A DNA stretch of 64,000 nt, from assembly GCA_016718655.1 (NCBI GenBank), contig JADKCV010000004.1, forward strand, positions 1 to 64,000. The letters run 5' to 3'. Both the position numbers and the translations under genes were made by a program. Position 1 is the first letter of the stretch. Each line of letters opens with the position of its first letter. The notes under the pieces are model-generated. The model had not been told where the DNA came from. It searched no databases and saw only the letters and a list, made by a program, of their open reading frames with translations. Below, one piece after another: positions 54,989 to 62,265 of this stretch. Source of the DNA: Flavobacteriales bacterium. GTDB taxonomy: Bacteria; Bacteroidota; Bacteroidia; Flavobacteriales_F; PHOS-HE28.

Positions 54989-55708
54989 ATGCGCATCCCG
55001 GCCATACTTGTATTCGTTGCGGTCCTACTCTCCACGGGTGGAACGGCCCAAGAGCTCGTTACGATCCATGGTCAAGTGATGTCCCCGCTACAAGAGCGCA
55101 CGTATTATGACCTCATGATCGTGAACAAGCGGACACGCTCTGGGACATTTGGCAATGGCGATGGTTCGTTCACGGTCACGGCTTTGCGCACAGATACGCT
55201 CATCATTGGATCGGTAGGTCATGTTACCGCCTTCATTTGCGTGAAGGACAGCCTTCCCAAGTCCAGCTACCGTGTACGGATCCAGTTGCGCCCGTTGAAC
55301 GTGCAATTGCCCCAAGTGGAGATCCTTAGCCAACGCACTTTGGACCAGATCCAGCGGGACATCGAGAAGCTCGGATATCGGGAAAGCGACTACCGGATCA
55401 GCCAGATCGATGCGTTACAGAGCCCGATCACGTTCCTCTATCAAGAGTTCAGTCGGAGAGAGCGAAGCAAGCGGCTGGTCGCTCAACTGGAGAACGAGGA
55501 CCGCAAGCGAGCGCTTTTGAAGGAACTCCTGCAGAAGTATGTCGAGTTCGATATCATCAACCTGAACGATGAGGCTTTTGATGACTTCATCGACTTCTGT
55601 TCAGTGCCCGATGTGGTGATAAAAGGACTCACCCAGTATGAATTCCTGCTCTACGTGAAGAAGAAGTACGAGCTCTATTCCAGTCTGGGTCCAACCCGGA
55701 GACACTGA
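54989..55708 (+). CDS. Secreted protein with carboxypeptidase-regulatory-like domain
   Basis: 239 aa. Signal peptide (MRIPAILVFVAVLLSTGGTA, cleaved near TAQ), then a short CarboxypepD_reg-like beta domain ('TIHGQVMSPLQERTYYDLMI', 'GTFGNGDGSFTVTALRTDTL'), and a charged helical C-terminal half ('TFLYQEFSRRERSKRLVAQL', 'FDIINLNDEAFDDFIDFCSV'). This two-part layout is common in Bacteroidota envelope proteins of unknown function. It is co-transcribed with the next gene, 8 bases apart. Confidence 0.75.
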   Translation: MRIPAILVFVAVLLSTGGTAQELVTIHGQVMSPLQERTYYDLMIVNKRTRSGTFGNGDGSFTVTALRTDTLIIGSVGHVTAFICVKDSLPKSSYRVRIQLRPLNVQLPQVEILSQRTLDQIQRDIEKLGYRESDYRISQIDALQSPITFLYQEFSRRERSKRLVAQLENEDRKRALLKELLQKYVEFDIINLNDEAFDDFIDFCSVPDVVIKGLTQYEFLLYVKKKYELYSSLGPTRRH

Positions 55709-55716
55709 ACAGGATC

Positions 55717-56670
55717 ATGAGTTCTTCGGGTATCGGTATGGTCGGATGGGAACGACCCGAGCTGTTCATGCTGGCATTGGTCCTGAGTGTAACGGTGCGC
55801 GCGCAACCGGATACCCTACCAGCGCCCATCACCCTGAGCGAGGTTGTCATTTCAGCGCAGGCAGAGGGGTTCAGTGTTGAACGGTTCGTAGAGCAAGTGC
55901 GTACGGACACCACCTTCCACAAGGCCTTTCTCAATACGCGCTATCATCGCCACCGGTTGGTGAGTGCCGTGCGGGTGCAGGCCAAAGGTGAACGGGAGAC
56001 AGCCTCGATGTATCGTTCAGGGCGATCGATACGTGAAGGTCGTATGGCGCGATTCGAACTTGACAGTACTCGGGAGAGTGGGCGTCTGCGCGATCGCAGG
56101 GGAGACCTGCGCTATTTGACCGTTGAGATGTATGACGACGTGTTCTTCCCGAAAGGCACCTACGTTGCCAATAATTCCGTGGCTTCGCGTAAGCTGGAAG
56201 TGGCGCGTGGTGATCGCTTCGAAAAGTACAAGAGCGAATTGAAGAAGTTCATGTTCGACCCCGGCACAGAGATCGCGAGCGTGCCCTTCATAGGTGACAA
56301 ACTCGCCTTGTTCAGTCCGGAGATGGCGGTGCTGTATGACTTTCGCATTTGGAGCGATGAGAGCGGAGGCCGTGCTTGTTGGGTGTTCAGTGCCGAAGCC
56401 AAGCCCGATCAACGGGATGGGCGTACGGTCATCAAGTCCATGGATACCTGGTTCGATCGCGAAAGTGGATCCGTGATTGCCCGCAATTATCGCATCGCCA
56501 GCACGAGCATCATCCTCGACTTCGACATCACGATCAAGGTCCGGAATGCGCTTGTGAATGGTGTGCTTGTCCCAACTCGTGTTGACTATGAGGGGGATTG
56601 GGACATTCCATTGAAGCAGCGTGAGCTGGTGCGCTTCTATCTGGAATACTCGGATTGGGTGGTCCAATGA
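55717..56670 (+). CDS. Conserved secreted protein of unknown function
   Basis: 317 aa. Signal region (ELFMLALVLSVTVRAQ). 'ITLSEVVISAQAEGFSVERF' near the N-terminus recalls the plug-like segment after carboxypeptidase-regulatory domains in the preceding gene's family. The rest has alternating strands and charged turns ('GDLRYLTVEMYDDVFFPKGT', 'LDFDITIKVRNALVNGVLVP', 'RVDYEGDWDIPLKQRELVRF'), as in a small beta-barrel or lipocalin-like domain. I do not recognise the family. Start 55717 is the first Met; a Met at 55738 is possible. Confidence 0.65.
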   Translation: MSSSGIGMVGWERPELFMLALVLSVTVRAQPDTLPAPITLSEVVISAQAEGFSVERFVEQVRTDTTFHKAFLNTRYHRHRLVSAVRVQAKGERETASMYRSGRSIREGRMARFELDSTRESGRLRDRRGDLRYLTVEMYDDVFFPKGTYVANNSVASRKLEVARGDRFEKYKSELKKFMFDPGTEIASVPFIGDKLALFSPEMAVLYDFRIWSDESGGRACWVFSAEAKPDQRDGRTVIKSMDTWFDRESGSVIARNYRIASTSIILDFDITIKVRNALVNGVLVPTRVDYEGDWDIPLKQRELVRFYLEYSDWVVQ

Positions 56671-56809
56671 TGATCCACACTCTGGTCGACCAACATTCCT
56701 GCTAGGCAACCATTGTGTACCCTATTCCATTGGGGTGTTTGGAGAGCTTGATCACGTTCGACCAAGTGTAGCAGCGCCACACGTTCTGAGTGGCAGGTGT
56801 TGCTCCGGC

Positions 56810-57733
56810 TCAAGCAGTTGTCGGAACGGTCCGGTCCACATGCTCGAGGAATTGTTCAGGTACGGCCTGTTTGATCGCTTGGGTCAGGGCGTCCAGCACT
56901 TTTCGGCGAACGAAGGGTCGACGCATCACAAGGACGATGGCGCGCATGGGCTCGGAGCCACTGAAGCGTCGCACGTTGCCCTCATCCTCTCGTACAGCAA
57001 GTTCAGGCACCAGCGTGATCCCTCCGCCATTGGCGACCATCCGTTTCAGTGTTTCGATACTGCCCGTGCTGTATTGGATGTTCACATGACCGGCCGCACT
57101 GGGTTGCTGGCAAACAGCAAGTACCTGGTCACGTAGGCAGTGACCTTCACTGAGCACCCAGAGTGGCTCGTTGCGCAGGTTCTTGGCCATGATACGCTTT
57201 ACGCGAAGTAAGGCGTGACCCGCAGGCAGATAGGCGAGAAATGGTTCGTTGAACAGGGTGATGACCTCAAGGTCCTTAGCCTCCACCGGGCCAGCCAGGA
57301 TGCCGATGTCCAAGGTTCCTTTGCGCAATCCGCTCAGGATCCGACCGGTCCTGCGTTCATCGATCGCCAGCGTGGTCTCGGGATGTTCGTGGGCGAATCG
57401 GGTGAGGAAGCGAGGCAACAGGTATGGTGCCAAGGTTGGAATGATCCCGATCCGATAGGTGCCGATGGCGCCTGAGCGCAGCTCTTTGACCAGGTCCTTG
57501 ATCTGTACAGCCTCCCGCAGGACCACCCGGGCCTGATCGACCAAAGCGCCCCCTTCGATGGTAGGCCGCGCAGGCTGCACACGTCGCTCGAACAGGATGA
57601 CCCCCAACTCATCTTCCAGTTTACGGACCATCATTGTAAGCGTTGGTTGTGTAACGTGACAACGGCGAGCTGCCTTGCTGAATTGACCGGTATCGGCCAC
57701 TGCGACGATGTATTGGAGTTGCTGAAGGGTCAT
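56810..57733 (-). CDS. oxyR: LysR-family hydrogen peroxide sensor OxyR
   Basis: 307 aa. N-terminal winged helix-turn-helix ('TGQFSKAARRCHVTQPTLTM') and an effector domain. The two Cys of 'LSEGHCLRDQVLAVCQQ' are placed like the peroxide-sensing Cys pair of OxyR. It is divergent from katG across 156 bases, the usual pairing of regulator and target. Peroxide oxidation would form the disulfide and switch on katG. Confidence 0.9.
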   Translation of the reverse strand: MTLQQLQYIVAVADTGQFSKAARRCHVTQPTLTMMVRKLEDELGVILFERRVQPARPTIEGGALVDQARVVLREAVQIKDLVKELRSGAIGTYRIGIIPTLAPYLLPRFLTRFAHEHPETTLAIDERRTGRILSGLRKGTLDIGILAGPVEAKDLEVITLFNEPFLAYLPAGHALLRVKRIMAKNLRNEPLWVLSEGHCLRDQVLAVCQQPSAAGHVNIQYSTGSIETLKRMVANGGGITLVPELAVREDEGNVRRFSGSEPMRAIVLVMRRPFVRRKVLDALTQAIKQAVPEQFLEHVDRTVPTTA

Positions 57734-57889
57734 TAGATGATGTCTATAGTGTGATCGAATATATCAATTAGGTCTATGGCAATGCTCAGGGTAGCTTCGT
57801 GCGCTGGTCAAGACCTTCGCTACACAGTACCTGACCTTTCAACGCACAACCGTAGTGCGGCACATAGACAGAACGAAATCCATTGAACC
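57734..57889. promoter_or_regulatory. oxyR-katG divergent control region
   Basis: The palindrome CTATAG (57744-57749) and a second CTAT at 57774-57777 lie about 25 bases apart. OxyR sites have ATAG/CTAT half-sites, so an OxyR operator is plausible, but no full 4-half-site array is seen. No perfect TAnnTTTG is visible in front of katG. Confidence 0.45.
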
Positions 57890-60136
57890 ATGTCCAACGA
57901 TCGAACTGACAACGCGGCCCTCGAAGACCTGAACAATAGCAGCACCGGCAAGTGCCCGGTGATCCACGGTGCGATGCGCAACCCCGTGGCTGGCCGCGGC
58001 ACCCGCAATCGAGATTGGTGGCCGAACGCACTGAACCTCGGCATCCTGCACCAACATGCTCCAGCTTCCGATCCGTTGGGCGAGGAGTTCAACTACACAG
58101 AAGCCTTCAAGAAGGTCGACTATAAAGCGCTGAAGGCCGACCTTACGAAGTTGATGACCGACTCGCAGGAGTGGTGGCCCGCCGATTGGGGACACTACGG
58201 TGGCCTCATGATCCGCATGACCTGGCACGCGGCGGGCACCTACCGCACGGCCGATGGACGCGGCGGCGCGGGCACTGGTAACCAGCGTTTCGCACCCATC
58301 AACAGCTGGCCCGACAACGGCAACCTGGACAAGGCGCGCCGCCTCTTGTGGCCGATCAAACAGAAGTACGGCAACAGCGTGAGCTGGGCCGACCTCTTCG
58401 TGCTGGCCGGCAACGTGGCCATGGAGAGCATGGGCTTCAAGACCTTCGGGTTCGGTGGCGGCCGTGCCGACATCTGGGCGCCGGAAGAGGACATCTACTG
58501 GGGTTCCGAAGTGGAGTGGCTCGCGACCAGCGACAAGTTGAACAGCCGCTACTCCGGCGCACGCGATCTGGAGAACCCGCTCGCGGCCGTGCAGATGGGA
58601 TTGATCTACGTGAATCCCGAGGGACCGGACGGCAATCCCGACCCTGTGGCCAGCGGTCGCGATGTGCGCGAGACCTTCAAGCGCATGGCCATGAACGACG
58701 AAGAGACCGTGGCGCTCACCGCAGGCGGCCACACCTTCGGCAAGATGCACGGCGCAGGTGATCCCAAGTTGGTGGGTCCTGAGCCCGAGGGCGCACCCAT
58801 TGAAGCACAAGGCTTCGGCTGGATCAACAAGCTTGGCACGGGCAAGGGCGTGCACACCACCACCAGCGGTCTGGAAGGTGCGTGGAAGCCGAATCCCACC
58901 AAGTGGGACAACGGTTACTTCGACATGCTCTTCGGTTACGAATGGGAGCTGGTGAAGAGCCCTGCCGGCGCGCATCAGTGGCGTGCGAAGGACTGCAAGC
59001 CCGAGCACATGATCCCCGATGCGCACGACCCGAACGTGAAGCATCCTCCGATGATGACCACGGCGGATCTCTCCCTGCGTTTCGATCCGATCTACGAGCC
59101 CATCAGCCGTCGTTTCCACAAGGATCCGCAGGCCTTCGCCGACGCCTTCGCCCGCGCGTGGTTCAAGCTCACGCACCGCGACATGGGCCCCAAGAGCCTC
59201 TACCTTGGACCTGAAGTGCCTGCCGAGGACCTCATCTGGCAAGATCCCGTTCCGGCTGGCCAGGTGCTCGATGCCAACGATGTGGCCGCACTGAAGGGCA
59301 GGATCCTCGCATCCGGTCTCACCGTGAGCGAACTCGTCAGCACGGCCTGGGCATCCGCTTCCACCTTCCGCGGCAGCGACAAGCGCGGTGGTGCCAATGG
59401 TGCACGCATCCGTCTGGCTCCGCAGAAATTCTGGGCGGTGAACGATCCTGCACAACTCGGCAAGGTGCTCGGGGTGTTGGAGACGATCCAGAAGGAATTC
59501 AACGCCGGTGGCAAGAAGGTGTCCATCGCCGACCTGATCGTGTTGGGTGGTGGGGCAGCGGTGGAGAAGGCCGCCAAGGATGCGGGCCACAGCATCACCG
59601 TGCCGTTCACGAGCGGCCGTGGCGATGCCAGCCAGGAGCAGACCGACGTGGAGAGCTTCTCCGTGATGGAACCTGAAGCGGATGGGTTCCGCAACTACCA
59701 GAAGAAGAGCTACCGCGTGCCACCCGAGGAGATGCTCGTGGACCGCGCGCAATTGCTCACGCTGAGCGCACCGGAAATGACGGTGTTGATCGGCGGCCTG
59801 CGTGTGTTGGGCGCCAACACGGGTGGCAGCAAGCACGGCGTGTTCACCGATCGTGTGGGTCAGCTGAGCAACGACTTCTTCGTGAACCTGCTGGACATGC
59901 GCCACGCTTGGGCCCCGAAGAGCGGCGAGGAGGGCATCTACGGAAGCCACGATCGCAAGACCGGCGAACGCAAGTGGACCGGCACACGCGTGGACCTCAT
60001 CTTCGGCAGCAACTCACAACTCCGCGCCATCAGCGAAGTGTACGCGCAAGCGGACGCCAAGGAGAAGTTCGTGAAGGACTTCGTGAAGGCCTGGGTGAAG
60101 GTGATGGAACTGGACCGCTTCGATGTGAAGAAGTAG
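57890..60136 (+). CDS. katG: Catalase-peroxidase KatG
   Basis: 748 aa, a bifunctional heme catalase-peroxidase. Distal heme site 'MIRMTWHAAGTYRTADGRGG' (Arg, Trp, His), proximal His in 'LTAGGHTFGKMHGAGDP', and Tyr in 'GLIYVNPEGPDGNPDP', part of the Met-Tyr-Trp cross-link. The C-terminal half is the non-heme duplicate domain ('GANGARIRLAPQKFWAVN'). GC at third positions is very high relative to neighbouring genes. This could mean strong expression or transfer. It is divergent from oxyR and ends in a long terminator hairpin. Confidence 0.97.
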   Translation: MSNDRTDNAALEDLNNSSTGKCPVIHGAMRNPVAGRGTRNRDWWPNALNLGILHQHAPASDPLGEEFNYTEAFKKVDYKALKADLTKLMTDSQEWWPADWGHYGGLMIRMTWHAAGTYRTADGRGGAGTGNQRFAPINSWPDNGNLDKARRLLWPIKQKYGNSVSWADLFVLAGNVAMESMGFKTFGFGGGRADIWAPEEDIYWGSEVEWLATSDKLNSRYSGARDLENPLAAVQMGLIYVNPEGPDGNPDPVASGRDVRETFKRMAMNDEETVALTAGGHTFGKMHGAGDPKLVGPEPEGAPIEAQGFGWINKLGTGKGVHTTTSGLEGAWKPNPTKWDNGYFDMLFGYEWELVKSPAGAHQWRAKDCKPEHMIPDAHDPNVKHPPMMTTADLSLRFDPIYEPISRRFHKDPQAFADAFARAWFKLTHRDMGPKSLYLGPEVPAEDLIWQDPVPAGQVLDANDVAALKGRILASGLTVSELVSTAWASASTFRGSDKRGGANGARIRLAPQKFWAVNDPAQLGKVLGVLETIQKEFNAGGKKVSIADLIVLGGGAAVEKAAKDAGHSITVPFTSGRGDASQEQTDVESFSVMEPEADGFRNYQKKSYRVPPEEMLVDRAQLLTLSAPEMTVLIGGLRVLGANTGGSKHGVFTDRVGQLSNDFFVNLLDMRHAWAPKSGEEGIYGSHDRKTGERKWTGTRVDLIFGSNSQLRAISEVYAQADAKEKFVKDFVKAWVKVMELDRFDVKK

Positions 60137-60150
60137 GCGACAACAGTGAG

Positions 60151-60195
60151 GCAAATGGAGAAGGCGGTCCGGACGGGCCGCCTTCTTTCATTTGC
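60151..60195 (+). terminator. Intrinsic terminator of katG
   Basis: An inner stem GAAGGCGG / CCGCCTTC and an outer stem GCAAATG / CATTTGC flank each other, forming a long hairpin with a small internal loop and a TTTCATTT run. It starts 14 bases after the stop and lies between convergent katG and trxB. Confidence 0.85.
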
Positions 60196-60245
60196 GATGA
60201 AAGGTGGCCAACATGACCACCATTCCTAGCCTGAATGGGGTTGGT

Positions 60246-61196
60246 TCAATGCTTCCCTTGTGCGGCCAGCCAACGCTCGGCATCCAAAGCAGCCATGCAG
60301 CCCGTACCTGCGCTGGTGATGGCCTGACGATACACCTTGTCGGCGGCATCACCTGCCACGTAAACGCCGGGAATGTTGGTGTGCGTACTATCCGGCTTGT
60401 GCTTCAGGTACCCGGCCTCATCCATCTCCAACCAATCCTTGAAGATATCCGTGGCGGGCTTGTGGCCTATGGCCACGAACAATCCGGTCACTTCCAGGGT
60501 CCGTTCCTCATTGGTCTTGTTGTTCACGGCGAGGATACCGGTCACGGTCTGGTCTCCGAGCACATCCTTGACCTCGGTATTGAAGAGCACCTCGATGTTG
60601 GGTGTGTTCTTCACGCGATGCACCATGGCCTTGCTCGCGCGGAATTCCTCCTTACGCACGAACATGTACACCTTGGGGCAGAGCTTGGCGAGATAGGTTG
60701 CTTCTTCACACGCTGTATCTCCGGCACCCACGAGCACCACGTTCTGTCCGCGATAGAAGAAGCCGTCGCACACCGCACAAGCGGTGACACCCCCACCGAT
60801 GTCACGCAGGCGGATCTCATTGGGGATCCCCAACCATTTGGCACTTGCCCCGGTGCTGATGACCACCGTATCGGCATGGATCTCCTTGGTGTCATCAACC
60901 CACACCTTGTGCACGGGTCCGCTGAAGTCCACCTTGGTCACCCATCCGTTGCGGATATCGGTCTCGAATCGCAAGGCCTGTTGCTTGAGGTCCTCCATCA
61001 TTTCAGGTCCACTGCGGCCTTTGGGGTATCCGGGATAATTATCCACTTCAGTGGTCTGCGTCAGTTGACCTCCGGGCAAAGGGCCCTCGATCATCAGTGG
61101 CTTCAGGTCAGCACGTGCGGCGTAGATGGCTGCTGAGTAACCGGCGGGGCCCGATCCGATGATCAGGCACTTCACATGTTCAGGGGTGGTGCTCAT
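60246..61196 (-). CDS. trxB: Thioredoxin-disulfide reductase
   Basis: 316 aa, an FAD/NADPH oxidoreductase. 'CLIIGSGPAGYSAAIYAARA' binds FAD, the redox pair is 'CAVCDGFFYRGQNV', NADPH site 'LVGAGDTACEEATYLAKL', and 'GVYVAGDAADKVYRQAITSA' is the C-terminal FAD site. It reduces thioredoxin and sits beside katG and oxyR in a redox-stress neighbourhood, although it is convergent with katG. A perfect -7 element is 16 bases upstream. Confidence 0.96.
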   Translation of the reverse strand: MSTTPEHVKCLIIGSGPAGYSAAIYAARADLKPLMIEGPLPGGQLTQTTEVDNYPGYPKGRSGPEMMEDLKQQALRFETDIRNGWVTKVDFSGPVHKVWVDDTKEIHADTVVISTGASAKWLGIPNEIRLRDIGGGVTACAVCDGFFYRGQNVVLVGAGDTACEEATYLAKLCPKVYMFVRKEEFRASKAMVHRVKNTPNIEVLFNTEVKDVLGDQTVTGILAVNNKTNEERTLEVTGLFVAIGHKPATDIFKDWLEMDEAGYLKHKPDSTHTNIPGVYVAGDAADKVYRQAITSAGTGCMAALDAERWLAAQGKH

Positions 61197-61212
61197 GGTC
61201 TTCTATGGGCGG

Positions 61213-61220
61213 CAAAGGTA
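61213..61220 (-). promoter_or_regulatory. -7 element TACCTTTG for trxB
   Basis: A perfect TAnnTTTG on the minus strand, 16 bases upstream of the trxB start at 61196. Confidence 0.55.
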
Positions 61221-61311
61221 CCTGACCGACACCACGGGATCGTGATGCTCATCACACGGATGCCAATACCGGCAAGGTTCGATAGGGTCGTGCCGTACAC
61301 TGATGGGGTGA

Positions 61312-62265
61312 TCACGGCACGCAGATCACGGTGTCGAGCCGAACCCCAAGTCCGGCCCAGATCCCGAGTCCTCCTTCGATGTTGCTGCGCACGTTGGCAG
61401 GGTTGCTGAACACATCCCCTTGGGTGGCCACATTGTTTGCGAAGGAGTTGTAGAATCGATATTCAGCGGTGCCCATGCTCGCGAACTTGACCACAACGGT
61501 ATCGCCTACCTTGTAATACCCAGCCTCGGGGTCATCGCCACCGAAGGGCTCGGAACCGCGGTTGTAGGAGAAGTCGAACGTGAGCCCATTCACATAACGG
61601 TCCTCGAATGCGGAGAAGGAGGGCGCCAGGAACCGGCTATCCTTTGGAACACCATCAGCATCGCGGTTGATGCGTTGGGCGAACCAGCGATAGGCATTGC
61701 CGATGGTATCCGGATCGGAAAGGGTACCCCAGAGGAATCCCAGGGTATCATCACCCGGGTTGTTCTGTGCCAATTTGAACCAAAGACTATCCAATGCGAC
61801 CGCTCCGGGTATCGTGGTGGTGCTGGTCAACGTATTGCCCTCGGCTTGCACATCGAGCCGATAGGTCCGCCCTTCCTGCCCTAGCAGGGTGTTATCCAAC
61901 TTGGTCCACGCACAGATATTGGCCTGGCGAAGCAGGTTCACATCGATCCCAACCGCTGCGGCTACAGCCTCCAATTGGTCATCCGGTATGCTGCTGCTAC
62001 AGATGCGATCCAGTGTGATCGTATTGTTCCCGTCGTAGATGGTGACGACAGCGTCGCTTATATAGGAGCCAGCAATGGACTCGATGCTTGTGGGGTCGAA
62101 GTAGTTCTGGGTCCTGGTGAGCAGTACGAGCGGCGGCCGGCCTGTCTCAATGGTGCCTTCCACCACGATCTTGGGGTCGGTGCGAGGCAGGTCCACGGTG
62201 ATCTCCTTTTCACAGGCGATCAGCGTGAGGACGGCAACCAAGTAGGGGAGGAGTTGCTTCTTCAT
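61312..62265 (-). CDS. DUF4249 family lipoprotein
   Basis: 317 aa. Lipobox 'VLTLIACEKE' gives a lipidated N-terminal Cys. 'DLPRTDPKIVVEGTIETGRP' is the typical DUF4249 opening, followed by beta-rich sequence ('YLVAVLTL', 'FDPTSIESIAGSYISDAVVT', 'LDSLWFKLAQNNPGDDTLGF'). DUF4249 proteins are usually encoded directly after a TonB-dependent receptor; here the start codon overlaps the receptor stop (TGATG). A surface lipoprotein acting with the receptor is likely, but the substrate is unknown. Confidence 0.9.
   Translation of the reverse strand: MKKQLLPYLVAVLTLIACEKEITVDLPRTDPKIVVEGTIETGRPPLVLLTRTQNYFDPTSIESIAGSYISDAVVTIYDGNNTITLDRICSSSIPDDQLEAVAAAVGIDVNLLRQANICAWTKLDNTLLGQEGRTYRLDVQAEGNTLTSTTTIPGAVALDSLWFKLAQNNPGDDTLGFLWGTLSDPDTIGNAYRWFAQRINRDADGVPKDSRFLAPSFSAFEDRYVNGLTFDFSYNRGSEPFGGDDPEAGYYKVGDTVVVKFASMGTAEYRFYNSFANNVATQGDVFSNPANVRSNIEGGLGIWAGLGVRLDTVICVP

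Noticed and set aside
57839..59950. Long open frame of 703 codons on the minus strand
   Set aside because: It lies fully antisense to katG, whose GC-rich third positions remove stop codons on the other strand. The product has low-complexity His/Arg-rich sequence and no family features.
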